64,000 nucleotides of DNA, taken from Planomonospora parontospora. Lineage in GTDB: Bacteria; Actinomycetota; Actinomycetes; Streptosporangiales; Streptosporangiaceae. Location of the stretch: the NCBI GenBank assembly GCA_014647935.1, contig BMQD01000001.1:496001-560000 (forward strand), written 5' to 3'. Positions 9,500 through 17,942 of the stretch are shown one piece after another. Both the position numbers and the translations under genes were made by a program. Numbering within the stretch: the first letter of the stretch is position 1; each line of letters begins with the position of its first letter. The notes beneath the pieces were generated by a model. It saw only the letters and a program-made list of their open reading frames with translations. It had not been told where the DNA came from and did not search any database.

Positions 9500-12014
9500 C
9501 GTTCCCCCTCGGAAGCCACGTGTCCTTGGTACCCCCGCCCTGCGAGGAATTGACGATCATGCTGTCGGCCGGGGCGACGCGGGTCAGCGCCGCCGGGGGC
9601 ACCTGCGCCGTCTCGCCGAGGCAGACGAAGGCCCGCAGGTCGACCACGCGCGGGCTCAGCCGCTCCCCGTCGAAGACCGGGTGGGTCGAGAGCCGGACCG
9701 TCTCCTGGGCGACCCACCGGTCGGGGTCGGCGAGGATCCGCTCGCGGACCCCGCGCAGCTCCGCCGGGGAGGCGTCGGGGCCGATCACCACGCCCTGCCC
9801 GCCGAACCCGTCGACCGGCTTGACGACCAGCTCGGCCAGCCGGTCCAGCACCTCCTGCCGATCCTCGGGATCCCGGCACAGGTAGGTGGTGACGTTGCCG
9901 ATGAGCGGCTGCTCGCCCAGGTAGTACTCGATGAGCCGGGGCACGTACCGGTACAGGGACTTGTCGTCGGCGACCCCGTTGCCCGGCGCGTTGGCCAGGA
10001 CCAGCGCCGAGCGCTGCACCGCGTCCAGGATCGCCTCCCCGGCCGGGCCGGCCAGCAGCTCGTCGGAGTCGATGCGGCGGTAGAGCACGTCGATCGGGCG
10101 CCCGGCCGCCTCGACGCGGCCGCGGCGGACCTCCAGGTCGCCCGGGCCGACCAGGACCGCCCCCAGCTCCTCGGCGAGCATCCGGTGCTCGTAGAAGGCG
10201 GAGTCGCCCGGTCCGGCGGAGACCACGGCGAGGGACGGCGAACCGCCCCCGCCCGCCGCCGCCAGCGTCTCCCGCAGCAGGCGCAGCGCGCCGGCCGGGT
10301 CGGCGAACTCCCCGCCGGGGACGAGCTCGGGCAGGACCTCGTCCATCAGCCGCCGGTTGGCGACGGCGTAGCCGAGGCCGGAGGGCACCCGCAGGTTGTC
10401 CTCCAGCACCATCCACCGGCCGACGTCGTCGCGGACCAGGTCCAGTCCGGCCACGGAGCAGCGCACGGCGTCGCGCGGCACCCGCCGCCCGGCCTGCCGG
10501 TGGCCGGGGGACTCGTCGACCACCCAGGCGGGGAGCACGCCGTCGGCGATGACGCGGCGCTCGCCGTACACGTCGTGCAGGAAGGCCTCCAGCGCGCGCA
10601 CCCGCTGCGGCAGGGCCCGCTGCAGCTCAGCCCACTCGCCGGGCGGGACCAGCCGCGGGACCAGGTCGAAGGGGAAGATCCGGCGCGAGCCCTCCCCCTC
10701 CACCTGGAAGGTCATGCCGTGCTCCCGCTGGTGGCGGTCGCGCCGCTGCTCCCGCTCGCGCAGGCCGCCGGGGCCCAGCCGGTCCAGGACCCGCAGGACC
10801 GGCTGGTACGGCTCGCGCACCGTGCCCTCGATGACGACCTCGTCACCGGGGGCCTCGTAGCCGTCGAGCAGGCTGGTGCGCATTCGGGGCGACGGCCCGC
10901 CGAAGGCGGTCTCCCACTCCTGCGAGCGGGTCTCGGCGAGCACGAGGTCGACCACGTCGGACAGCCGGCCGTTCCGGGCGAACGCCGCGCGCTGGCGGGC
11001 CGCGGAGCTGCCCCGGGCCAGCGCCTCCTCGGCCAGGGAGGTGACGAGCTCCCAGTCGCCGGTCTGCTCCAGCTGCGGCCGCAGCCCGGCGACCATGCTC
11101 CGGACCACCTCGGCGGCCGGCCGGGGCAGGCCGCCGACCGGGTCGACGAGCTCGCCCTCCAGACCCGAGCGCGCCGCCCGCCACGTCGCGGCGCGCACCA
11201 TCTCCAGCCGGACCCGGCCGCCCGTCCCGTCCGCGGCCGCCTCCAGTTCCCGGGCCACCAGCGCCCGGAACAGCCCCGCGATCAGCACGATGTCGCTCAC
11301 CAGGGGACAGGCGTCGCAGAGCCGGAGCTCGACCGTGGGCACGTGCGCCGAGGGCCGGACGTCGAAGTAGACCATGCCGGGATCGGTGATCACCCCCGAC
11401 CGCACGAGCTCCTCGATCACCCGGTCGTACTCCGCGGCGGAGGAGAAGGCGGCCACCGGCCCGGCGGTGGGCCAGCGCTGCCAGACCAGCGGGCGGTAGC
11501 CGGCGTAGCCGGTGTCGGACCCCAGCCAGTACGGGGAGCTGGTGCTCAGCGCCAGCAGCGGCGGCAGCCAGGGGGCCAGCCGGTGGGCCACGGCGACCGC
11601 CAGGTCCCGGTCGGCGACCTCGGCGTGCACCTGGGTCCCGCAGATCAGCTGCTCGCGGGTGAGCAGCTGGTAGTCGGCGAGCATCTGCTCGTAACGCGGG
11701 TCCGGGGAGATCTTCAGCGCCTCCAGGTCCACCAGCGGCACGGTCCCGGCCGCCGCGATCCCCAGACCCACCCCGTCGGCGGCGCGGATGACCTTGCGGC
11801 GCAGCGCGGTCAGGTCGTGGCCGAGGTCCTCCAGCCGGACGAAGGGCCTGCTGTTGGCCTCCACCACCGAGCGTTGCAGCTCGTGGGTGAAGCGGTCCTC
11901 GGGTAACTGCTCCAGCAGCAGGCCCGCCCGGGGGACCAGGCGCCGGGTCCCGGCATCGACGACGTGGAATTCCTCTTCGACGCCGACCGCGATCGGCTCC
12001 GCGAGACCCGCCAT
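9480..12014 (-). CDS. carboxylate-amine ligase (GCS2/YbdK-like) fused to circularly permuted ATP-grasp ligase
   Basis: The 844-residue protein joins two ligases. Residues 1 to about 360 form a glutamate-cysteine-ligase type 2 domain (VGVEEEF at 10-16, GTQVHAEV, VELRLCDACP). Residues from about 375 form a circularly permuted ATP-grasp (LEDNLRVPSGLGY, ANAPGNGVADDK around 675, VKPVDGFGGQG around 732). Both fold classes activate a carboxylate with ATP and join it to an amine, so the protein could form two successive amide bonds. The ATG at 12014 has AGGAG 8 nt upstream. The gene heads an overlapping three-gene operon with an amidotransferase and a peptidase. The substrate is unknown; glutamate or glutamine is an inference from the families. 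Confidence 0.9.
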   Translation of the reverse strand: MAGLAEPIAVGVEEEFHVVDAGTRRLVPRAGLLLEQLPEDRFTHELQRSVVEANSRPFVRLEDLGHDLTALRRKVIRAADGVGLGIAAAGTVPLVDLEALKISPDPRYEQMLADYQLLTREQLICGTQVHAEVADRDLAVAVAHRLAPWLPPLLALSTSSPYWLGSDTGYAGYRPLVWQRWPTAGPVAAFSSAAEYDRVIEELVRSGVITDPGMVYFDVRPSAHVPTVELRLCDACPLVSDIVLIAGLFRALVARELEAAADGTGGRVRLEMVRAATWRAARSGLEGELVDPVGGLPRPAAEVVRSMVAGLRPQLEQTGDWELVTSLAEEALARGSSAARQRAAFARNGRLSDVVDLVLAETRSQEWETAFGGPSPRMRTSLLDGYEAPGDEVVIEGTVREPYQPVLRVLDRLGPGGLREREQRRDRHQREHGMTFQVEGEGSRRIFPFDLVPRLVPPGEWAELQRALPQRVRALEAFLHDVYGERRVIADGVLPAWVVDESPGHRQAGRRVPRDAVRCSVAGLDLVRDDVGRWMVLEDNLRVPSGLGYAVANRRLMDEVLPELVPGGEFADPAGALRLLRETLAAAGGGGSPSLAVVSAGPGDSAFYEHRMLAEELGAVLVGPGDLEVRRGRVEAAGRPIDVLYRRIDSDELLAGPAGEAILDAVQRSALVLANAPGNGVADDKSLYRYVPRLIEYYLGEQPLIGNVTTYLCRDPEDRQEVLDRLAELVVKPVDGFGGQGVVIGPDASPAELRGVRERILADPDRWVAQETVRLSTHPVFDGERLSPRVVDLRAFVCLGETAQVPPAALTRVAPADSMIVNSSQGGGTKDTWLPRGNDVRTER

Positions 12015-12019
12015 GGTGA

Positions 12020-12097
12020 CCACTCCTGAAGTGCACAGGTTTGCCAAAGATTGACCGGCCTTTGCCCAGAAAACGGGCTTCTGCACTTCAGGGGTGG
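12020..12097 (-). promoter_or_regulatory. 5' leader hairpin that can mask the ribosome binding site of the ligase fusion
   Basis: Arms at 12082-12097 and 12020-12035 are complementary over 16 positions with one mismatch; the inner 11 bp are perfect. The 3' arm contains the AGGAG of the ligase fusion. The 46-nt interior can form two smaller stems (GCCC/GGGC and CAAAG/CUUUG in the RNA), giving a three-way-junction-like fold. It lies wholly between the PBP stop and the ligase ATG. A cis-acting RNA switch or thermosensor is possible; no known riboswitch class is recognised. Confidence 0.45.
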
Positions 12098-12109
12098 GCG
12101 CGACGGAGG

Positions 12110-14446
12110 TCAGCGGTCGGGATCGCGCCATCCCCGGCCGCGCTTCCACGGCCGCTCCGGGAACTGCCACCTGCGGCCGGGCCGCTGCCAGCCGCGGTCG
12201 CGCTTGCGCACCCGGTCGGGGCGGTGCCAGCCGCGGTCGCGCTTCCAGGCGCGGCCCGGCGGCTGCCAGGTCCCGGTGCGGCCCCGCCCGCGCCCCGCGC
12301 CCCGCTCCCGGGGGCCGTCGGCCGACGGCGGGACGTAGCCGGGGATGCTCCCGCCGCCGAAGCGCTTCAGGTCCGGGGCGCGGAAGGGGAGGGCCGGCCG
12401 GCCGCGCAGGGCGGCGGACATGGAGGCCGTCCAGATCGGGCCGGGCAGGGAGGCGCCCTGGACGCTGCCGTAGTACCGGCCGCCGATCTCCACGTTCCGC
12501 AGCGGGTGGCGGTAGGAACCCCGGATGTCGCCCACGCTGACCGCCGCGGCCAGCTGGGGGGTGTAACCCGCGAACCAGGCCGAGGTGTAGCCGTTGTTCG
12601 TCCCGGTCTTGCCCGCCGCCGGCCGGCCGATGCCCTGGCCCCGCATGGTGCCCCGGCTGAACACCCCGCTCAGCACGCGGTTCACCGCGTCGGCCACCCC
12701 GCGGTCGATCGCCTGGTGGCAGGCGGGCGGGACGGGCACGCGCCCGCCGTCCCGGTCGGTGATCGCGGTGATCGCCGCCGGACGGCAGTACCGGCCCCGC
12801 GCGGCGAACGCGGCGTACGCCGCGGCGACCGTCAGCGGGTCCATCTCGTTGATCCCGAGGGTGAACGTCGGGACCTCCCGGAGCGGGGTGCCGTCCGCCC
12901 GGACGACGCCCAGCGCCCTGGCGGTCCGCACCACCGGGCAGAGGCCGACCCGCCGCTCCAGCATCATGAAGAAGACGTTCACCGACTTCCACGTGCCGGT
13001 GGAGAGGCTGAACGCCCCGCCCCGCCCGCCGCCGTCGGCGTTGAAGATCCTGGCGCCGGGGTCGTTGACCGGCCGGCCCCGGCAGTCGGCGAACCCCTGG
13101 CGGGGCACGAACCGGCCCGGGGTCACGAAGCCCCGGCCGAACCTCCAGCCCTGGCGCAGCGCGGTGGCCAGGGTGAACACCTTGAACGTGGAGCCGGCCT
13201 GCAGGCCCATCCCGCCGCCGTGGACCACGTCGGCGGGCAGGTTGAAGGTGGTGCGGGGGCCGTTCCTGCGGTCGCCGGGATTGCGGCCGTACTCCTTGCT
13301 CGCCGCCAGCGCCCGGATCCGCCCGGTGCCCGGCTCGACCATGGCCTCGGCCGCCACCTCGGTGTCGCGCGGGGAGACCCGCGCGCGGATGGCCCGCTCC
13401 GCCGCCCGCTGGGCGACCGGGTCCAGGGTGGTGCGGAGCACCAGTCCGCCCCGGGCCAGGCGGCGCTCGCGCTCGGCGCGGGTGTGCCCGAAAGCCGGGT
13501 TGGTCAGCAGCTCCCGGTGGACGTAGACGCAGAAGTAGGGGTAGGCGCTCGCGGCGCAGCCGCCCGGCTCCGGCCGCAGGCGGATGCCCAGCGGGGCCCT
13601 GCGGGCCGCGCGGGCCGCGGCCGGGGTGACGGCCCCGACCTCGGCCATCCGGTCGAGCACCAGGTCCCTGCGCTGCTTGAGCCGCCGCCGCTGCCGCTCG
13701 CCCAGCGACGGGTCCGTCCCGTACGGCGTGCGGACCGCCCCGGCCAGCGCCGCCGCCTGCGGCAGGGTCAGCCGGGAGGCCGGGACCGAGAAGAACCGCC
13801 GGGCGGCGGCCTCCACCCCGAACGCCCCCGCGCCGAAGTAGGCGATGTTGAGGTAGCGCTCCAGGATCTCCGGCTTGGTGTACTTCTTCTCCAGCGCCAG
13901 CGCGTACCGCAGTTCGGTGATCTTCCGCCGCAGGTTCGGCGCCTGGGCGCGGGCCCGCTCGGCGTCCGTCTCGGCGTTCGCGACCAGGATGTTCTTCACC
14001 AGCTGCTGGGTGAGGGAGGAGCCGCCCTGCCGCACCCCGCCCGCCTGGGTGTTGGTGATCAGCGCGCGCAGGGTGCCCTTGACGTCCAGGCCGCCGTGCT
14101 CGAAGAACCGGGCGTCCTCGACGGCCACGATCGCCTTGCGCATCACGGGCGCCACGGCGTCCAGGCCCACGACCGTCCGGTTCTCCGTGTAGAACTGGGC
14201 GAACGGGCGGCCGCGTGAGTCCAGGAGCACGGTGCGCTCCGGGAGCGGGTCCTCGCGCGGCCCGGACGGCAGGTCGGCGAAGACGCCCGCCGCCTGCTCC
14301 GCCGCGAGGTCCGCGGCGCCGACCAGGGGCAGCGCCGCCGCCGTCGTCAGCAGCCCCGCGAGCAGCCCGCAGACCGCCAGGACGCACAGGCACGCGACGG
14401 GGCCGCGCCTGGCGTCGTCGTCTCTCCGGTCACGTCGCGATGTCAC
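12110..14446 (-). CDS. class A penicillin-binding protein (transglycosylase/transpeptidase)
   Basis: This bifunctional enzyme polymerises and crosslinks peptidoglycan at the outer face of the membrane. The 778-residue protein has a short basic cytoplasmic start, a membrane segment near 17-40, a GT51 domain (catalytic E110 in VEDARFFEHGG, GGSSLTQQLVKN, KPEILERYLN) and a transpeptidase domain (S419-T-F-K422, S488-V-N490, K613-T-G). The tail from about 718 is rich in Arg, Trp, Gly and Pro and repeats KR[D/G]RGW three times, which is unusual. The start is a GTG without a clear ribosome site, 53 bp after murA, so it may share that transcript. Confidence 0.95.
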   Translation of the reverse strand: MTSRRDRRDDDARRGPVACLCVLAVCGLLAGLLTTAAALPLVGAADLAAEQAAGVFADLPSGPREDPLPERTVLLDSRGRPFAQFYTENRTVVGLDAVAPVMRKAIVAVEDARFFEHGGLDVKGTLRALITNTQAGGVRQGGSSLTQQLVKNILVANAETDAERARAQAPNLRRKITELRYALALEKKYTKPEILERYLNIAYFGAGAFGVEAAARRFFSVPASRLTLPQAAALAGAVRTPYGTDPSLGERQRRRLKQRRDLVLDRMAEVGAVTPAAARAARRAPLGIRLRPEPGGCAASAYPYFCVYVHRELLTNPAFGHTRAERERRLARGGLVLRTTLDPVAQRAAERAIRARVSPRDTEVAAEAMVEPGTGRIRALAASKEYGRNPGDRRNGPRTTFNLPADVVHGGGMGLQAGSTFKVFTLATALRQGWRFGRGFVTPGRFVPRQGFADCRGRPVNDPGARIFNADGGGRGGAFSLSTGTWKSVNVFFMMLERRVGLCPVVRTARALGVVRADGTPLREVPTFTLGINEMDPLTVAAAYAAFAARGRYCRPAAITAITDRDGGRVPVPPACHQAIDRGVADAVNRVLSGVFSRGTMRGQGIGRPAAGKTGTNNGYTSAWFAGYTPQLAAAVSVGDIRGSYRHPLRNVEIGGRYYGSVQGASLPGPIWTASMSAALRGRPALPFRAPDLKRFGGGSIPGYVPPSADGPRERGAGRGRGRTGTWQPPGRAWKRDRGWHRPDRVRKRDRGWQRPGRRWQFPERPWKRGRGWRDPDR

Positions 14447-14458
14447 AGAGAGTAAGGT

Positions 14459-14493
14459 GCGATCGGACGATCACCCCCAAACCCCCCGATCGC
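14459..14493 (-). terminator. hairpin between murA and the PBP gene
   Basis: Perfect 8-bp arms at 14459-14466 and 14486-14493 enclose a loop that is G-rich on the minus strand (two runs of five or more G). It may weaken or end murA transcription before the PBP gene. There is no T-tract. Confidence 0.35.
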
Positions 14494-14499
14494 GAATCC

Positions 14500-15816
14500 T
14501 TACCCGCTCTGCACCTTCTCTCGACTGATCTGCAGTCCCAGCGAGGCGAACTGCTCGAACGGCCGGTGGTAGCCGCGCTCGATGTGGTGGACGCCGCGCA
14601 GCGTGGAGGTGCCCTCCGCGGCCGCGGCGGCGAGGACGGCGGAGAAGCCGGCCCGGATGTCGGGCAGCGTCACGTCGGCGCCGCGCAGCTTGGACACGCC
14701 CCGCACGACCGCCGAGTGCTTGGCGTTGGTGTCGTGGTAGCGGCACGCCGGGCCGCCCAGGCACACGTCGAAGACCTCGATCTCGCAGCCCATCTTCTGC
14801 AGCGCCGGCACGTACACCAGCCGGTTCTCGAAGACCGTCTCGTGCAGCACCGACATGCCCCTGGCCTGCGTGAAAAGCACCATCAGCGGGGTCTGCCAGT
14901 CGGTCATGAAACCGGGGTGGGTGTCGGTCTGCACCGCGGCCGCGCGCAGCCCGTCGGGGGCCGAGGCCGACAGGTAGTCGTCGGTGATGTCCAGCTGGGC
15001 GCCCATCCTGGCCAGCGTGGTGATCGCGGTGACCAGCCGGTCCTGCGGGCAGCCGTGCACCCGGACCTGGCCGCCGGTGATCAGGCCGGCCGCGAGGTAG
15101 GAGAACGCCTCGATCCGGTCGCCGTTGAGCCAGGTGGAGGCGCCGTGCAGCTTCTCCACGCCCTCGATCACGATGCGCCGGTCCGGGCTGAGCTCGATGA
15201 GCGCGCCCATGCGCTGCAGGAACAGGGCGAGCTCGACGACCTCCGGCTCGGTGGCCGCGCCCTTGAGCACGGTCTTGCCCTCGGCCAGCACGGCCGACAT
15301 CAGGATCGTCTCGGTGGCGCCGACGCTCGGGTACGGCAGCTCGATCCGGGTCCCGCGCAGCCGCTTGGCCTTGGCGTGGATGCCGGTGTCGCTCACCTCG
15401 ATCTCGGCGCCCATCGCGCGCAGCGCCTCGACGTGGAAGTCGACCGGCCGCCGCCCGATGGGGTCGCCGCCGACCAGCGGCACGAACGCCTCGCCGGCCA
15501 GGTGCAGCAGCGGGCCGAGCATCAGGATGGGGATCCGGTTGAGACCGGTGAACGCCGCGGGCACGTGCGGGTTGATCTCGGCCCCGGGGGCGATGACGAT
15601 CTCGCGCGGGGTGATCTCCACCTCGATGCCGAGCGCCCGCAGCATCTGCGCGGTGATGCCGACCTCGCCCACGTCGGGGGCGTTCTGGATCATGCTCTCG
15701 CCGGCCCCCAGCATGGCGGCCACCATGTGCTTGGAGACGCCGTTCTTGGACCCGCGGACCTCGACGTCACCGCGGAGCGGGCCGGAGGGCTCGATCAGCC
15801 ATACCTCTTCGTTCAC
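14500..15816 (-). CDS. murA: UDP-N-acetylglucosamine 1-carboxyvinyltransferase
   Basis: MurA transfers enolpyruvate from PEP to UDP-GlcNAc, the first committed step of peptidoglycan synthesis, in the cytosol. The 438-residue EPSP-synthase-type protein has the substrate Lys/Asn pair K24-N25 in RGSKNGVSKH. At the flexible loop the usual catalytic Cys is replaced by Asp: D118 in VGGDPIGRRPVDFH. The same change in mycobacterial MurA gives intrinsic fosfomycin resistance. The GTG at 15816 is chosen because translation then begins VNEEVWLIEPSGPLRG, matching the family; an open frame 101 codons longer has no family-like content. Length is normal. The PBP gene follows, consistent with a wall-synthesis pair. 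Confidence 0.93.
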   Translation of the reverse strand: MNEEVWLIEPSGPLRGDVEVRGSKNGVSKHMVAAMLGAGESMIQNAPDVGEVGITAQMLRALGIEVEITPREIVIAPGAEINPHVPAAFTGLNRIPILMLGPLLHLAGEAFVPLVGGDPIGRRPVDFHVEALRAMGAEIEVSDTGIHAKAKRLRGTRIELPYPSVGATETILMSAVLAEGKTVLKGAATEPEVVELALFLQRMGALIELSPDRRIVIEGVEKLHGASTWLNGDRIEAFSYLAAGLITGGQVRVHGCPQDRLVTAITTLARMGAQLDITDDYLSASAPDGLRAAAVQTDTHPGFMTDWQTPLMVLFTQARGMSVLHETVFENRLVYVPALQKMGCEIEVFDVCLGGPACRYHDTNAKHSAVVRGVSKLRGADVTLPDIRAGFSAVLAAAAAEGTSTLRGVHHIERGYHRPFEQFASLGLQISREKVQSG

Positions 15817-15860
15817 CTGGACAGAGTAACGGGATTCGAACCGGTGCTTTGGTCTAGACA

Positions 15861-15890
15861 ACTGGATGACTCTGGATGACCCCGGATGAC
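15861..15890. repeat. three tandem 10-bp repeats in the murA divergent promoter region
   Basis: ACTGGATGAC, TCTGGATGAC and CCCGGATGAC follow each other without gap. A 10-bp period puts every copy on the same DNA face. They lie between the divergent murA and DUF2567-like genes, 45 bp from each start or closer, so an operator or array of regulator sites is plausible. Confidence 0.6.
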
Positions 15891-15934
15891 TGGGTAACAT
15901 CGGGCAGAGCATCACATAGTGGGGGAGGTGCGGA

Positions 15935-16495
15935 TTGCGCCACGCGCGCGACTTCGCCGTCACCGTGCTGGCCCTGGCGGCGCTGGGAGTCGTCGCCGGC
16001 GTCCTGTGGTCGATCCTCGCCCCGCGCCCGCCGTACGTCGTGACCGGGCGGGGCCCGGTCCTGGCCGACCCGTCCACCCAGGCGCTCATCGCGGCCGACG
16101 GCTGGTTCGCCGTCGTCACCGGCGCGTTCGGGCTGGCCTGCGGCGCCGCGGGCTACAGCCTCTCACGCCGGGGCCGTCCGCTGGCCGTGGTGGCCGGCCT
16201 GGCGGCGGGCGGGCTGCTGGCCGGACACCTCGCGACGGTGGTCGGCGGGGCGGTGAACCTCGGCGCGGTGAGCGTGGCCGCCGCCGGGCGGAACCTGCCG
16301 ACGGTCGCCGGGCCGCTGGAGCTGACCGCGCAGGGCGTGCTGGTGGCCTGGCCGATGCTGGCCGCCGGGGTCTTCGCCGCGCTGGAGGGCCTGGCGGGCT
16401 ACCGGGACTCGCCGCTGCGCCGCCCCTTCGGCGGCCGGGACCCCTACGGGCCGATCTCCTCCTACGACATCAGCGGCGGCGGGCCGGCGCGGTAG
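15935..16495 (+). CDS. DUF2567-like membrane protein
   Basis: The 186-residue protein has about four hydrophobic segments (around 8-28, 55-75, 85-105 and 130-152), with an extracytoplasmic loop after the first carrying PRPPYVVTGRGPVLADP. This fits small actinobacterial membrane proteins of the DUF2567 type, whose function is unknown. The start is a TTG at 15935 supported by GGGGGAGG 5-6 nt upstream. It is divergent from murA and convergent with the amidase. No catalytic motif is visible. Confidence 0.7.
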   Translation: MRHARDFAVTVLALAALGVVAGVLWSILAPRPPYVVTGRGPVLADPSTQALIAADGWFAVVTGAFGLACGAAGYSLSRRGRPLAVVAGLAAGGLLAGHLATVVGGAVNLGAVSVAAAGRNLPTVAGPLELTAQGVLVAWPMLAAGVFAALEGLAGYRDSPLRRPFGGRDPYGPISSYDISGGGPAR

Positions 16496-16501
16496 GAGCC
16501 C

Positions 16502-16531
16502 CCGCCGCCGGGCGTCGACGCCCGGCGGCGG
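16502..16531. terminator. 30-bp perfect palindrome, bidirectional terminator
   Basis: A perfect palindrome centred at 16516/16517 sits just after the DUF2567-like stop and before the convergent amidase stop, so it can end transcription from both sides. Confidence 0.75.
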
Positions 16532-16544
16532 CCGCCAGCGGCCG

Positions 16545-17942
16545 TCAGCGGCAGTCCGGCCTGCGCGACCCGTGCCCGGTGGCCTGCTCGAAGGCGTGCG
16601 CCAGCCGGAGCACCCGCAGGTCGGCGAAGGGCCGCCCGACGATCTGCACGCCGACCGGGAGCCCGCCGGAGGTGAACCCGCACGGCACCGAGGCGGCCGG
16701 GGCGTGCAGCACGCTGACCCAGTAGGCCGAGCGCATCCACGCCAGGTAGTCGGGGAGCGGCTCGCCGCCGATCTCCGTGACGTACGGCGCGTCCACCGGG
16801 AACGGGGGCACCTGGCTGACCGGCGCGAGCAGGAAGTCGTAGGCGTCGAAGAACGCGCTCATCCGCTGGTACAGGCGGCTGCGCAGCCGCTCGGCGCGGG
16901 CCAGGTCCGCCCCGGTCACCTCGCGGCCCCGCTCGACGTTCCAGCGCACGTTGCCGCCCAGCCGCTCGGCCGGCAGGTCGCCGTAGGAGAGCAGGTAGTA
17001 CCAGGCGCGGTAGGTGCGGAACGCCTCCTCGGCGCCGGACAGGTCGAGGTCGACTCGCTCGACGCGCGCGCCCAGCCCCTCCAGCACCGCCGGGGCCGTC
17101 GCGGTGACCCGCGCGGTCTCGGCGTCCACCGGAAGGCCGCCCAGGTCCGGGCTCCAGGCCACCCGCAGCCCGGTCAGGTCCAGCAGGTCCAGCGGCTCGG
17201 TGAAGACCGCGCCGCTCTCGGCGACCGACAGGGGCGAGGCGGGGTCGAACCCGGCCACCACGCTCATCAGCAGCGTCAGGTCGGCGACGGTCCTGGCCAT
17301 CGGCCCCGACACGCCCAGGGTGAACCAGGCGGCCGTCGGGGACGGCGACGGCACCCGTCCCGGCGTCGGCCGCAGCCCCACCACGTTGCAGAACGAGGCC
17401 GGGTTGCGCAGCGAGCCGCCCATGTCGGAGCCGTCGGCCAGCGGGACCATCCCGCAGGCCAGCGCGGCGGCGGCCCCGCCGCTGCTCCCGCCGGCCGACC
17501 GCGACAGGTCGTAGGGGTTGCGGGTGGCGCCGAAGACCTCGTTGACCGTGTGCGAGCCGGTGCCGAACTCGGGGGTGTTGGTCTTGCCGATCGTGATCGC
17601 CCCGGCCTCGCGCATCCGCCGCACGATCAGCGCGTCGTGCGCGGGCACGTGGCCCGCGAAGATCGGCGAGCCGTACGTGGTGCGGATCCCCGCGGTGTCG
17701 GTCAGGTCCTTGTGCGCGACCGGCAGCCCGTGCAGCGACCCGCGCCAGACCCCGCGCGCCAGGTCGCGGTCGGCGGCCTCGGCCTCGGCGCGGGCGCGCT
17801 CGGCCGCCAGCGTGACGATCGCGTTGACCGCCGGGTTGACCTCCTCGATCCGCCGCAGGTGGGCCTCGAGCAGCTCCACCGCGCTGACCTGCCGGGCGCG
17901 CAGCAGCTCCAGCATCTCGACGGCGGTCAGGTAGTGCATCAT
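16545..17942 (-). CDS. amidase signature family hydrolase
   Basis: The 465-residue enzyme has the amidase-signature Ser-cisSer-Lys triad: Lys in VAHKDL, a Gly/Ser stretch [14 protein letters not shown], and the nucleophile Ser in [12 protein letters not shown]. Such enzymes hydrolyse carboxamides; the family includes GatA, but no gatB or gatC lies nearby and the C-terminal part is that of a general amidase. The first ATG at 17942 overlaps the ybaK-like stop by 4 bases (ATGA); a second ATG follows at once. The substrate is unknown. It is co-transcribed with the deacylase upstream. Confidence 0.9.
   Translation of the reverse strand: MMHYLTAVEMLELLRARQVSAVELLEAHLRRIEEVNPAVNAIVTLAAERARAEAEAADRDLARGVWRGSLHGLPVAHKDLTDTAGIRTTYGSPIFAGHVPAHDALIVRRMREAGAITIGKTNTPEFGTGSHTVNEVFGATRNPYDLSRSAGGSSGGAAAALACGMVPLADGSDMGGSLRNPASFCNVVGLRPTPGRVPSPSPTAAWFTLGVSGPMARTVADLTLLMSVVAGFDPASPLSVAESGAVFTEPLDLLDLTGLRVAWSPDLGGLPVDAETARVTATAPAVLEGLGARVERVDLDLSGAEEAFRTYRAWYYLLSYGDLPAERLGGNVRWNVERGREVTGADLARAERLRSRLYQRMSAFFDAYDFLLAPVSQVPPFPVDAPYVTEIGGEPLPDYLAWMRSAYWVSVLHAPAASVPCGFTSGGLPVGVQIVGRPFADLRVLRLAHAFEQATGHGSRRPDCR

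Noticed and set aside
15828-15850. tRNA-like T-arm word (GGTTCGAATCCC on the minus strand) upstream of murA
   Set aside because: The surrounding bases do not form an acceptor, D or anticodon stem, and the T stem itself does not pair properly; probably chance.
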